A stretch of DNA of 64,000 bases, taken from contig CM030935.1 of NCBI GenBank assembly GCA_018136815.1, forward strand, positions 1,422,204-1,486,203, read 5' to 3'. The notes beneath the pieces are model-generated. The model was not told the origin of the DNA and searched no databases. It worked only from the letters and a program-made list of their open reading frames with translations. The stretch comes from Isochrysis galbana (taxonomy: Eukaryota > Haptophyta > Isochrysidales > Isochrysidaceae). Made by a program: the position numbers and the translations under genes. Positions within the stretch are counted from its first letter, which is position 1. Every line of letters starts with the position of its first letter. This document shows positions 42,609 through 54,639 of this stretch, one piece after another.

Positions 42609-45600
42609 ATGGCGGCTCTCGATGCAACGCAGCTGGCAGGCGCGGCGTCTGCTCTGATCTGCCTGGGCGAGGCGGCGGTGGTGGGCACCGAATCAGGCAC
42701 CGTGAGTGTCTTCACACTCGCGCCCGCCGCTGCCGACGTGGCGGACGGGCCGCGAGTCTGGGTGGCCGGCGCAACGCTCGTGCTACGAGGCGGAGTCAGC
42801 GTTGATGCACTCGAGATGGTCTCGCTGCCTGCCTCTTCCGGCGCGCGTACGGAGTGGCTGTTCGTCTCGTGTGGCGGCGAGGTCTCGGCGCATCGGATGC
42901 CGCGGCTTGGATCAGGCTCGCGCCTCGTGAGAGCATGCACTGGCGTGTTTGGCATCCAGGCGTCACCCCCACCTGCGCCACAGTTTCCTCCTCCGCCAGC
43001 AGCGCGGCTCGCCACAGCACACTATGGGAAGATTCAGCTCGTGCATGTATGGGAGGCTTTGCCGCGCGAAGATTCCACTGGCGGAATGGACCGCGATGAA
43101 GGTGAGGCTGGGTGGGGGCATCGTGGCCTCGTTTCGAAGTGCGATATGACAATTGCTGTGGAGGCTCAAGTGATAGCAATTCATTGGTGTTCGGATATTG
43201 TCTGCGTCGCAATGGCGCCGCGACGCCCTGAGAATGGTCTCACGGGGACAGCTAGCATGCAGACTACGGACATGGACCCCTTCTTTGTCGTCTTCGATGC
43301 CGTGACACGGAGAGAAAGATGGCGTCTGCATGGCCGCGCTTCATCTACCCCGTCGACGATCGGAGTCTGCTCGCCTGAGTTTGTGAGCAATATCGTTGAG
43401 AAACAGTCGAGAGAGGTGCCACGTGGCACTGGAGGTAGCTGGCTCGCTTCTCTCCTTCCTATTGGTGGTGGAGCGGCCTCCCCATCCGTTGCCATAGATA
43501 GCCAAAGGTCTGCAGCTACTTCTTGTGCATCACACTGCCAACAAGGTTTGGTAGCAACCCCTACAAAATCCTCGGTGGTATCCAGGCGCCATGCGGGATG
43601 GCGCACACACTCTGCAAGTGGCCGCGGTCCATTCGTTTATGAGGATTCGGGCGAGGAATTTGGGACGCTCACCACAGTATCGCCCCCACCAGGCTTCGCG
43701 TGGGCTGGTGGTTGGAGAATCGACTTTGAGGTAGGACCAACCGACTCAGATGGATGGCAGTATGCTCCGAGGCACTCGCATGCCGCAAAAGGAGTCTCTC
43801 CGTGCTCCAACATTGTTACCTCGACAGGTGATAGTGGACACAAAAGTGTGACGGCGTCGGAGCGCTCTGTTCGGACCGTGGAGAGCATCGTATGGCAACC
43901 GCTGCCGGGTAGCTCCTTCCGTGCCCGCCGCCGTCGCTGGGTGCGCCGGCTGACAACGGCGCTGCCTAGTACCAATCCATCGAATGCGCCGCCAGCACCG
44001 CCATTGTTAGCCCTGCCCGGCGGGCGTGTGTTGCTATCGGTCGCCGTCGACCCAGCATGTCCTCCTACGGGAATGATCCTCGACCTAAAGCTTCTTTCTC
44101 TTGCACCGCTGCCTCTTTGGGAGTGCTCTCGCGGGCCACGATGTGATCTTTCCTCCTCCATGCTTAGCCCGACTGACTGTGCGTCCCACGTCGCCCAGAT
44201 GCAGCCAGTCGCTCTCGCTGCTGCATCGCCGCTGATCTATTCAATTGCAACTCATGTAAATAGTGTGGCGCTTAGTACAGCATGCGGCAGTACTTCATAC
44301 ACCTGTGGAGCCCCTCCCAGCTATGATTGTTTTGAGGACGACATTATGCTCTGCGCCTGGGATGGAGAGACTGGCTCGCTCGTTGCAACTGCTGATCTCT
44401 CGCTGCAACTTGCTCAAAGATATGGACCGTCTCAAGACTTGCATCGTCCATGTCCTTTGATTGGGTGTGGAACAACGATGGTTGTCATCGCAGTGGGCTC
44501 ATGCCTAGTCGCGACCGCCCCGCCACATCTGGTTCTTGCACGGCCATTGTGGAATGCCCACGAGGCCCCTCATAGTGGGTCGAGTTTCCTCTCTACGCTC
44601 ACCAGCTCGGCGTCGGATTCTCCACAATTGTCAGGCGGATTCGCTACCGCCGAGTGTGATTCATTCCAACGTGACGTTGGCCGTTTGAACAGCGTTTGCA
44701 GGACATGCAAGGACACGCCGCAGCTTTTGCGCGAGGCAAGGCTTGTGGAGGCTGAAATTAGTCGCCGGTTGGCGGCGAACCGATGCGATGTCGAGGCGAA
44801 AATGGGTCATCGGGGTGCAATTTGGAGCACGCTATCCGAGGTGTGTGTCGTAACTCGAAAGCCAGAACCGCTCATTGACCTACGTGCTACCATCCAGGGA
44901 TGGTTGTCAGCGCCTCAACTTACAAATATTGAGACACACTCCAGATGTGCATCATCGAGAATAGCAACGGCTAATCTCCGCTTTGAGACACCTTCTGGAT
45001 GTGATGGCTCACCGCTGCAGAAGAATCAAGCGGCCACCACGACAGCTGAGGTGTTCAACGAATCCATTGAGATGGGCCGTCTGAACGGGCCTAATGGAGG
45101 CTGCGCTAGCACTGAAGGCCGTGTGCAACACCCACTTGGAACCCTTTTGAGGCATCGCGTCACTTCCGTAGCAAGTCAGCTTGAGGCAGCCCGGGCCAGC
45201 TTGATGCCGGTGCCCACTTCTGAGCGAAAATCCACCAAGGGGACCGTAGACGACCAATTGGCGGTGGACGACCAGTTAGCAGTAGTGGACGACCAGCCGG
45301 GGACGAATGTCGTAGCTATCGACGACGCGTCCCATGAAGCGGTGCTTGCTGATGCCTTGCGTGATGTGGGCTGCATGCTCTCACGCTTGCGAGAAGAGGT
45401 TGGTGAGTCACTACCACGGCTAGCACAGCTCGAGCCTCTCGACCAACTCGTTGACGAAGCTGCGCTCGCAGCTCTCTCACCAGTGTTGATGCCCCTCTTT
45501 ATCGATGCATGTGCAAGCGAGGTGAGCATGACGCAAACTCGCTCATGATACCTCGCCTGAGCTTGCCTCGTCTCCTTAGCTGCACTTGCTTTTCCGATCG

Positions 45601-48600
45601 CTTGTCCCCTCTGCTAAGCAGCCACAGCCGCCATACGCCCCATGTTTACCCCCCGCCCTCACGCTTGGACGTGCGAATGACCGTGTTCTTCCTACAGAAT
45701 ACCCTATATTGTGCCCAACTTCGTGCTCTTCGACCACTTCTTCCACAGCACATGGGCGTACGCCCAAGCTTGGCGCTGCGGCGACCGCCTACGATCGTGC
45801 CAAGTGCACTTGCTGGCGCAGTCGCATGGGTTGCGTTTGTCCGATCAGATGCTGTACGAGGGCGTGTACAATCCACGATCGCGTCGGCGCAGTCACGGTC
45901 AATGTTGGATTCCTCCGATGCAGACATCCGTGAGCTATGGATCTCAGCATGGCGCATTGGGCAAGCATGGCGCCGGTGGTCTCTCGGTCCGATCGGCGCA
46001 GGGCCGTACGCTGCCAGCGTGCGCGCCCTGCACCTGATTGCCATGGGGCGCACGCCTATGGAAAAGGCAGAGGCAGCCCTTCGTGCACTCTCTTTGTTGG
46101 CCAACGAGGCGTCCGCCGTCGCCGAACAAGCCGGTCGGATGGCCATGGTTTCCACGGTTGGCCTTGGCGACACCGAGACCGGTGCAGTGGGAACCGGTGC
46201 ACGAGGAGACGAAGCCCCCATGCCTGCGGGGGCAGAGTTGACAGCTGATGACTTGCTGCCTCTACTTGTATTCTGTCTTGCACGAGCAAGAGTCCCATGC
46301 TTGCCGGCTCATGTCCGGTGCGCACTAGTAAAGCTCTCGTGCCATGCTAGTAGTATATTCGTCGATGGCTCCACGATGCAAGCTAGACTCATTGTGTGCC
46401 TCCTGCATGACATTCCGTCCTGCACACAAGAGCTCGATCTCAACTCCCTGGTGGAGCTCATTTATCTCCTTTCCACGGCAATCGCCACTCCCTTCAGATG
46501 CAAGCGCAGCGCAACACTATGACCCATGCTATGACCCATGCTTTTGAAGTCCTTGCGGACGTGCCCGATTCACACCTCATTTCTCACCACAGGTTCATCT
46601 GCGATCTATTCCCTTCCGCACTCGCGCTTGGTCGGCATGGCTACGCAATCTCGACACTTCAGGCGGCTATGCGATACTTGTTGAGTACTTCGCTTGGAGA
46701 TGAGAATCGAAAAGAGAAGGCAAAGCAGGTGAGCGCCAACTTTCTAGGGAGTGGACTTCGCATCGGAGCCGTTGTTAATGTCACACACGTGTCGTGTTGA
46801 CTCGACGATGCCATCACATCGAATGTGGTCCGCACGCTCGTCAGTTGATATCTGCCTCGACGTATCTTTCCCTGCTTCTTGTTTGTGCAGGAGGTCCAAG
46901 CAATCGATCAGCGTCCCTTAGGGTTGGAAGAGCAACCGGCAAACGCAGAAGAGGATGCTGAATTTATCGTTGAGCTGTGCGATTGCCCGTTCGGTGCAGA
47001 CCACACCTCGAGGCCCATTCGGGACTGCAATGGTCGCCCGATTCGTCGAGGTGATCACATTGTCCGAGGTAAACTGGGAAGCCGCCACATGCATCATGGG
47101 ATTTATTATGGAGGTGCTAATGCCGCGTCCGAGGTTGTCCACTACGCACGCACGGAAGGCTTCCTTTCACGCGGCGTAAATGCTCCCGCTCGGGATAGGC
47201 CCAAAGCCATCAAGGGGAACGAAGCGCTTTGCTGTCTCTCAAGCCAACCGGATGAGGGCCGGCCCAATCACGCCCAATCGTCAGAGAGCAACACACCTGC
47301 CTCAAGCTGCGGCGGTGGGGCTGCGAAGTTCATCTCCTCTAGCAATGATGGAGCCACTGGCATTGGTGGCAGCAAAAGATGGTTCGCCCCGGTTGAATTG
47401 CGTCTGGAGTCGTTCCAATCATTTGCGCGTGGTCGGCCTGTATGTGTCATCGATTCTCCAGTCGTGGGAACCACCGATCTCGTCTTAGCTCGCGCGCGCA
47501 TGAAGCTTGGTGCACACGGCCATGATATTTTCCATTTGCAGTGCGAGGCTTTTGCAAATTCTTGCAGGAGAGGACGCATAGCGGAGCCAGCAACAATGTT
47601 GCGAGAAGCCTTCGCCTCCAAGGTGGGCGTGGGTTATGCGAGCGAGATTTTCAATCATGGCGACCAAGAAGGGTTCATTGGAAATTGCAAGCGCGACAGC
47701 TTGCGCTCGCTTTCGGTCCCTTCGGGCTGGGAGCTCCGAGGTTCAGTGCCACGTGATGAATATAGGGAGAACAGCCAATCTCAAACCTTCCGGGCGGCGA
47801 GCGCCCAGGCCACTTTCCTAAATGCCCCGCGGGAGAGAGCAACGTCTGGGGGTAGAGACGATTCCCTGGGCACACCAGATGGCGACCACCCTATCGGCTC
47901 AACAACCGTCTTTCAAGGTGGTGCACCGTTGCACGCACGAATATGCGACTTCGAGGATAAAGCGATGCCGCCTGCCGCCGCTCCGCTACTTGCCGAGGAC
48001 GTTGAGGTTCAATGCATTCGATCCGATTATGGAGATATGGTGACGGATCGACGGGCGCGCCTACTCGCCCTACTTCGCGGTCGCTCGCTCGCTTTTCCCT
48101 CACTTTCTACCGCTGTCGATGTTGTGGAAGAGGTGCTGGAGTTTCTTCGATGCGGAGGATATGAGGGCGCTGACTACCATCGAGTGCGCCGCAACGCGCA
48201 GCAAAAGCTAGACGTGGCCCTTAACGCGGCGGCAGACCTACCATCGATGGATTCAACCGACACTGGATCCCACCTTGTATCATGGCGTTGCCGTCTATCG
48301 AAGAAGGTTGGGGACCTGCTCCAGCTGCTCTTCATTGTATTTGATTGGCAACCTGAGGAATCTAAGAATATCTCAACGGTTTCTCACAACCCTCTTCGCA
48401 TGCTCAATGGTTTTTCTGCTTTTCATGGCACTGGCGATTCCGCTGCGTTCAAATGGGACTTGTCTAATACACTTCATGCCTTCGCACAAGGACTAGTATT
48501 CGATGTATCACCGGAGCTTTCACGTGACACACACGCAGCAACTATCGCCGACGAAGCGGAGGAGACTTGTAGAGCTGGAGGTACAACCGGTGCCGTCGAA

Positions 48601-49200
48601 TCATTGCAAGCGTTGCCTTCCGTAGCGCGTCGCAATCTTAAGTCGCCCGCCCTCGACTTGTCACGTGTCTCTGCGAATGTTGTGCACAGTACACCATCGA
48701 GGAGGCGTATTCATCGTGGTCGAGAGGGGAGTTCCGGAGCACGCGAAACTCGGCATCGTCATTGCCTCTTGCATTTGGATTCAGATGCGGTTGATGCGTT
48801 GATGTGTATGCGACTCATTATTGCCACTATGTCACTGTATCTTTGCTGGGCCCCACCCCCCGATGCGGCATGTGAGCCACCTGTGCCGAGTGTTGCTCAA
48901 CATGGCTGTGACGCTGGCATAGACGCAGTTGCCTTGAAACGAGCGTACGCGTGTTACGCATGTTCGCTCGCACAGAAGCTCCAAGCCGCTTTGCGTGCAA
49001 GAGGTATGAGAAGTGAGGTAATTTCAGAACCTGCAGCATCGGTGGCAAGTGAGGCCACGGAAAACGCTCGTCAAAGAGACTTGGACATTAAAGCTGCACT
49101 TGACTTAGAGGAATACTTTGAGTCCACACGGATGACAGCCGGCGTTGATCTCGTTTTCAATCATGCGGTGTGCCGCGTCGACAACGTGCGAACCAAGTGA
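42609..49200 (+). CDS. Beta-propeller / VPS9 / LRAT-like multidomain protein
   Basis: Four exons join in frame: 42609-45521, 45698-46317, 46593-46728, 46891-49200 (introns 176, 275 and 162 bp; the second has a GTGCGC donor). The product is 1,992 residues; an in-frame ATG at 42558 adds 17. Residues 1-600 have propeller-like blocks (AAVVGTESGTVSVFTLA, IMLCAWDGETGSLVAT) similar to CNH/Vps39 proteins. About 1090-1210 is a VPS9 domain: MGRTPMEKAEAALRAL, ADDLLPLLVFCLARARVP and, across intron 2, LFPSALALGRHGYAISTLQA; VPS9 proteins activate RAB5-type GTPases on endosomes. About 1270-1450 is LRAT-like: GDHIVRGK, HHGIYYG (His1292), VVHYA (His1307) and FHLQCEAFA (Cys1441), the His-His-Cys set of LRAT/NlpC acyltransferases, with a 60-residue insert. 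The last 500 residues are unassigned. The domain calls are by motif; the propeller is the weakest. Confidence 0.7.
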
Positions 49201-49517
49201 CGAGGTCTGCTTCTTCTCGGTATCTCCTTGTATACCCTAGCAACCAAGGGAGTCGTTCTCCGACCCGAGGTTCCCTTGCGCCTTCCTTGAAATTATTTAA
49301 TGTTCTCACAGAACCCACGTCATAGTACGCCCGCGCGTTACATCGATGAATGACGATGAACTACCGGGCTGCTAGTCACGCATGCACGGTCAAACCCCAG
49401 CACGCACCAAGGCGACTAAGGAATTTCGCCTGCACGCTCTATGTATCACTCCATGAGGCAACCAAAAACATTCGATGGCGCTAACTAGTAGCTTAGTGCT
49501 TAGTAGCCAGAATCTTG
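49201..49517. other. Gene-free stretch
   Basis: Downstream region of the large gene. GTAGCCAGAATCTTG (49504-49518) resembles a retroelement tail and touches the LINE 5' hairpin. Nothing else is seen. Confidence 0.35.
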
Positions 49518-50655
49518 AACTATCGTTAAAACGATAGGGTCATGGAGCGCGCGTCGCTCCCCTCCTCCTCCACCGTCACCCCCGCCGCGCCGGAAGATCA
49601 GGCAATGCTAGACGCCGCGCAACTGAAGCGCCCACGAGAGGGCGCCCCACTGACCCAGGTGCGCACGAGGCTCGCCCCGTGCCGACCCCGGAAAGCCAAG
49701 AACCAGCAGGCTCACCATGGCCAACATGGCCCACACAATCCTCACCTCCTCCCAGCCAGCAATGACCAGCCACCAAGCGAAACAAGACGGCTACAAGCCG
49801 CACCCCATAGGGAAAGCCTCACGGCTGGGCCCCTACACCGCCGCGGCACTGACCTCGTGCACAAGCACGAGGCACAGGCCTGGCCAGACACAACATCAAC
49901 CCCAGTGGGAGAACAGCCATCATGTAGCACAAAAGTGTGCAACACGAGTCGGATCTGTCTGACAGACCCCGAAGGTCACTGCAACCAGAAACACGAAAGC
50001 CTTTCGACACCTCCCACCACGCCACGAGCGGCGAGTCGACAGCCACCGGCACACACACCACAAGGGACCAAGCTGGCCAATGCCCCAAAAGGGGACAACA
50101 CAACGCACACCACACAAGCTGGGAAACAACACGAACCCGACGCAGATGCGCCGGGCCGGACGCACCAAGAAGGGAGCACTATGCGCCCCAAGACCCACCA
50201 CACACACCCTCCTAACCTACCCTCTCACACCACCTACCATCAGACGAACGACGCGGAAAGCATCGAGCAAGAGCTAGAGCCACTCGCCTTCAACATCACG
50301 GACAAAATCATCATCACTTTCTCGTGCACGGACCGCGACATCAACATCAAAGACGAGGCAGCGCTCAGCGCGATCGTGGCCCACCTCAACCGTCTTGAAG
50401 GCCCCGACGCCCTACCAGCCGAATTCTACGCTAACTTCGAGTCACTCGTCAAACACGACTTTCTAAGACTCCTGAACACAGCCCTAGCCACTGGCGAACT
50501 ACACTACACCATGAGAGAGGGCGATATAATACTACTATTCAAGAAAGGGGACGCGCGAGACCCCCGGAACTACAGACCCATCACACTACTTCAAAGCGAC
50601 TACAAAATACTCGCTAAAATACTTACCAATAGACTTAAAATAATAATAGTAACAA
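49518..50655 (+). mobile_element. LINE copy with large internal deletion
   Basis: The 5' hairpin CTATCGTT/AACGATAG with loop AA (49520-49537) precedes GGGTCATGG (ATG at 49542). The frame has the MERA start, a Pro/Thr/His-rich tail, and the beginning of the gag-like domain (DKIIITFSCTDRDINIKDEA, VAHLNRLEG). It jumps at GPD to the RT region (PAEFYANFE, REGDIILLFKKGDARDPRNY, LQSDYKILAKILTNRL). About 3 kb of the full element, including the endonuclease, is missing but the frame is kept. It ends in AAATAATAATAGTAAC, directly followed by another LINE 5' end. Confidence 0.8.
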
Positions 50656-52095
50656 CTATCGTTAAAACGATAGGGTCATGGAGCGCGCGCCGCCTCCCGC
50701 CCTCGCTGCCGCGGCCCTCGCCGCGATGGACGAAGCATTCATGGACACGCCGCTGTCGCCGAAGCGACCGCGCCAGGACGACCCCCCCAGCCAGGTGGGC
50801 ACAGAAGCCATCGGGCCGTGCCCGCGCACCACTGAGAACAGCAAGAGCACAACCAGCATGCTGATGGACAGCATGCTGCACACACAAATCACAACCCACA
50901 GCCACACCAGACACACCACCACAGTGGGACGCTCCATCAGGGAAGGCCCCCGGGCCTGGACCCTACACAGCCGCGGTACCGCCCTCGCGCTCCGGCGCGA
51001 GGTGCCGGCCCGGCACCATCATGACCAGAACCCCAAAGGGGGAGAGACGTACAAAAACATGGATCTGAAGATGAAGCAGTTGTGGACCCCCAGTGTGGGA
51101 GACAGGAGCAACACGGGGAGCAGCACAGTGGGAACGCTATCCCACAGAGCCGAAGGGCGGGTGGACAGACGCGCCAAGGGAGCGCGAACGTCGTACACAA
51201 CATCGGCCCAAGAGGCCCAACACAACAAGCACCAACACAAACAAAGGCCAACACCAACCACTCAACACACGACAACCTCGAATGAGGGCGACACCGACAC
51301 GAACTCTACGAACCCCAAGGACTCCGATGGAACTAGACCACACACGGGACTAACCCCACCCCCCACCCCGGCCACACAGGTGGCCCTCCTCGATGAAGAC
51401 CTCGAGCCAATGCCCGAGGAGGAAGCGGAATTCCCTATAGATCAAAAAATCATCATCACCTTCACGGCGTACGAGAAGGGTCACAAAGCCAAAGACGAAG
51501 AGACCCTTGGCGCCATCACCGCGCACCTCAACAAGCTTGAGGGCGTGGACCTTGAGCCAGACTTCTTGTCCAAGAGCGCCTCCGGCCCTTGGGAGATCTT
51601 AGTAACGGCGGATTGCGCCAATCAATTTCGCGAAATGTATAAGGACGTGGCGGACTTTCGCAAGGCGGGCATCCCGTGCCCGATAGCGGTCAAATACCAG
51701 ACCCTTGACGAGAAAACCAAGAGCCTCCCACGGGCGTCGGACAAGGCGATAGCCGGAGCCTTCAGAGACGTCTCGGCGCATCTCGTGGTACGCAACTACA
51801 GATTCGAGCTGAAAAACCTCATCACCATCAGCACGCTCGCCAAGGCGGTCGAGAATCAAGGCTTCTACTTCATCCAAGGCAACCAAGAGCGAACCAAGAT
51901 CCTTACGAAAGAGGGGGTCCTTGTGACCCAAGGCAAAAAAGAGGTGTACCATTTGTATGTGACCCCAAAACAAGGCTCGTTCAACTCGTTCGACTTCCCG
52001 CGCAAAATCCTACTCACCGTCAACGGGGCCCCGTATCCCATCGAGTACGCGGTGCGAAACTGCCGCGAGCTCGGCGGAGACATCAAGGACCTTAG
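50656..52095 (+). mobile_element. LINE 5' part (gag-like domain), same subfamily
   Basis: The hairpin CTATCGTT/AACGATAG (50656-50673) and the ATG at 50678 match the previous copy base for base in this region. The open frame runs through a polar N-terminal tail and the gag-like domain (FPIDQKIIITFTAYEKGHKA, ITAHLNKLEGVDLEPDF, FYFIQGNQERTKIL, VYHLYVTPKQGSF, PYPIEYAVRNCREL). Homology to the full LINE stops at about 52095, before the zinc fingers and endonuclease, where an unrelated repeat begins. The frame continues to 52405 only by chance. Confidence 0.8.
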
Positions 52096-52099
52096 CAGC

Positions 52100-52589
52100 T
52101 CTCGCTCTTGCCCACCCCCTTCTCCGCGCGCTCTCTCCCTTCTCCTGCGGAAAGCGCGATGGCTCGCCTGCGGCATGCCTCCAGCTGCCTACTGGCTGCT
52201 GGCGCCCCCTCGAGGCCAGCTCAGGGAGCAGAGGAGGCGGGGTCTCTGGGCCCTGGCCTCCCCAGCCTCTCCCTCGTTGGCGCTCCTGAGCACCAAGGGC
52301 CCCCATGTTGCACCTGTCTCACTGTCGACCCTCGACCCGGGGGGGGATGAGTGGTTGGAGCGATGGGCTGGGGCTGGCCACGCCGGGCCAGGACGCGTGA
52401 TCTAGGCTCGCCTGTGGGGAGGAGAGTGGGGCTCAGCACGGCAGCAGGGCAGTGTGCTCCTGGCAAGCAAGCCGTAAGGCGTACCAGAAGGGTGGGTGGT
52501 TCCTTCCCCACGGCAGGAGAGGAGTGGAGAAAGGGGGAGGGGGGGAGGGGTACGTGCTCCCCATGGGCGAACCAAGTATAAGCTTAGTT
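52100..52589 (-). repeat. 5'-hairpin repeat, CGCC-ATGG subtype
   Basis: On the minus strand the hairpin AACTAAG/CTTGGTT with loop CTTATA (52589-52570) precedes CGCCCATGG (ATG at 52564). The body aligns with 3387-3700: CTCCACTCCTCTCCTGCC, GGAACCACCCACC, GCCAGGAGCACACTGCC and CGAGGGAGAGGC. Head-to-head with the LINE part that ends at 52095. Confidence 0.7.
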
Positions 52590-52640
52590 CTATACATTTA
52601 AAATTACTGCATAGTGAATAGGATAAAAATAAAACTTCAC

Positions 52641-52668
52641 ATTGTCCTCTTTCGACGGAACGCGACCT
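52641..52668 (+). repeat. Conserved 28-bp motif (copy 4)
   Basis: CTCTTTCGACGGAACGCGAC, one change from the core. It forms the left edge of the tandem duplication that follows, and GGAACGCGACCTCAGCGTCTAT recurs at the second unit (from about 52853). Confidence 0.6.
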
Positions 52669-53030
52669 CAGTCAGCGTCTATATCGTCTATATCGTCTAT
52701 GCCCTCTTTCGTATACCCCTTTACCCCTTTCCGCGATCTCACTCACATCTTCTTAGGCGTTGCGATATTCCCAGTCACCCTCTCGACGGTCATAGCATCG
52801 GGCTTCAACCGCTCATTACTCGCACTTTTTGCCAACAGACAACAGAGGAAGGGAACGCGACCTCAGCGTCTATGTCCACTGAAGCGCCCTCTTTCGTATA
52901 CCCCTTTACCGTCTTTCCGCGATCTCACTCACATCTTCTTAGGCGTTGCGATATTCCCAGCCACCCTCTCAACGGTCATAGCATCGGGCTTCAACCGCCT
53001 CATTTCTCGCACCTTTTGCCAACAGAGGAA
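52657..53030 (-). repeat. Tandem duplication of the CD36-like tail exon
   Basis: Two units (about 52657-52850 and 52851-53030), roughly 90% alike by eye, each containing the codons for EMRRLKPDAMTVERVAGNIA or its close variant and the GATGTGAGTGAG donor-like site. The unit nearer the gene is in frame with it. Confidence 0.7.
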
Positions 53031-53348
53031 TGATTGACGGAGAGAATCAAGACTGGTGACGACGTAGACGATCACACCGATGAGTATCAACATGTACAAG
53101 AGATTGGGCCCAATTTTGGCAATATCTTGAGCAACAGCACCGTCAACTTCGATTCGGATGTGCTTGCGAGTATCGGGCCAAATGAATACAGGGTCAAAGG
53201 GCGAGCTCGATCCGAACACATTGCTATACAAGGACCCATCGAAGATGGCCTTGGGCACGATAGTGTTTTGTTGCAGATTGGACTCGGATTGAATCAGCGC
53301 GCCGCTAAATGGTTCGAACCAGAGCGAGATGCCTTTGCCCATGTCCGA
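52929..53348 (-). CDS. CD36/LIMP-2-like receptor, C-terminal part
   Basis: The frame enters from the 100-N gap and ends at 52929. It reads ISLWFEPFSGALIQSESNLQ, FDPVFIWPDTRKHIRIEV and LLYMLILIGVIVYVV, then a short basic tail. In CD36-family proteins the C-terminal ectodomain has a D/E-P-x-[ST]-G-x-x-I/V...LQ-N block, then a PV(F/M/L)W/Y block, then one membrane segment and a short cytosolic tail; that order is matched here. The family binds lipids or lipoproteins at the plasma membrane or lysosome. Most of the ectodomain is missing. The tail exon is duplicated downstream. A GTGAGT donor overlapping the last codons means that the visible stop may not be the true end. Confidence 0.5.
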   Translation of the reverse strand, partial: SDMGKGISLWFEPFSGALIQSESNLQQNTIVPKAIFDGSLYSNVFGSSSPFDPVFIWPDTRKHIRIEVDGAVAQDIAKIGPNLLYMLILIGVIVYVVTSLDSLRQSFLCWQKVREMRRLKPDAMTVERVAGNIATPKKM

Positions 53349-53448
53349 NNNNNNNNNNNNNNNNNNNNNNNNNNNNNNNNNNNNNNNNNNNNNNNNNNNN
53401 NNNNNNNNNNNNNNNNNNNNNNNNNNNNNNNNNNNNNNNNNNNNNNNN
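53349..53448. other. Assembly gap (100 N)
   Basis: Exactly 100 N, a placeholder join. The CD36-like end and the sulfotransferase-like end meet here and need not be neighbours. Confidence 0.95.
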
Positions 53449-54472
53449 CTCGCTCTTTCCGAGTGTTGGAGGGCTTTGCGAGGTCTCTGAAGGAGCTGTG
53501 TGACGCACTTCTGTTGTAAACCGTGAATTCAAAAGGGTAATAGCCGCAGACTGCCGGACCTCGTTCTACGGCTGCTCTGTAATCCTCCACAAGCTGGCCG
53601 TCAACGATTTGAAGGTCTACCTGCAAGCGCTCGGTGGCTAGCTGATGAAGCCTAGCATCTACCTTGACGAGAGGTCTGGCCAGTTCTCGCAGCGTTTCGT
53701 TCCATTCGAAGTGGTCGCGAGAATTGGCGTGATTTGCATGACCAAGAATAGGGCAATGTCGCAACCCGATACGGCTGCAGATGATCAACACCGTGCCAGC
53801 GAGCTGCTCCGTGACACCAACAACATCGAAATGATCCAACAAGCCTTTAAGCCCCACACCCCCCGATCTCCAGAATCGGTGTTGATCTATGTCTCTGGGG
53901 CATTCAAAATTGTGCTGCCGCTCGCGTATAGAATAGCGGAACAACTCCCCGCACTGTTGATCGGGCACCCAGCCTTTGATGAAGAGCTCAGGCGTGTTGA
54001 GATGCTTCCGCCGTTGGTAGACGGCACGGAATGTCGAATACTCCGCCCGAATGAGTCTGTACGGGTCGCGTACCACAGTGACGACGAGTGCACGCGAAAT
54101 CGACGGACTCACCCCCAGCGGAAGCTGCTCAACATGCCCACGGAATTCTTGCGAATCGGGAGGGACATGATACTCAGCAGACGCTGAGTAGGCTGTGCCT
54201 CCCTCGCCCTGGCTGCGCACACAAGCAAGAAAGCGTGAGAGGGCCTCGATTTGGTATATTCCCGTGTACACGGAGCAGTCCTTTACCGTGTACGAATTTT
54301 CCAACCTCGACATCGCCTGCCAGCTGCCTGTGGTGAGCATGAGCTCCTCGAATGCCAAGCGGAGCGCCGTGCCGCCCGTATTGATCAGGTGCCTCCAGAT
54401 CACTAGCCGGCACGGTGGCTCGGGCGCGGTTGTAGCGAGAGGAAACATATGGCCACACATCCTTCTCGTCAT
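53449..54472 (-). CDS. Sulfotransferase-like protein, C-terminus missing
   Basis: Minus-strand frame from the ATG at 54472 into the gap, about 341 residues. RLVIWRHLINTGGTALRLAF (about 22-41) resembles the 5'-phosphosulfate loop of carbohydrate sulfotransferases (usually I.K.GGT), with Leu-Ile-Asn in place of the common Pro-Lys. ALVVTVVRDPYRLIRAEYST fits the 3'-phosphate motif (RDP...R..S/A.Y). FDVVGVTEQLAG is like the FxxVGxxE block of Gal/heparan O-sulfotransferases. Such enzymes use PAPS in the Golgi; no signal anchor is visible, so an upstream exon may be missing. The substitution in the first loop makes activity uncertain. Confidence 0.55.
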
Positions 54473-54639
54473 AGGTGGTCTTGTCTTCCGCGTGGCGTGG
54501 TCCAGAGCAGGCGGAATAGGAGGCGAGGGAGAGGCAAAGTGGGGATGGCCAGTGGCGCGCCTCGGCGGCAGCCGACGACCGACACATGAACTTTCGCGTT
54601 GGGGTCCGAGTAAATAGGGTAGCTAGTAACGTTGGAACT
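54473..54639. other. Short gene-free stretch
   Basis: Contains GGCGAGGGAGAGGC, a block of the 5'-hairpin repeat family (about 54521-54534). No gene. Confidence 0.35.
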
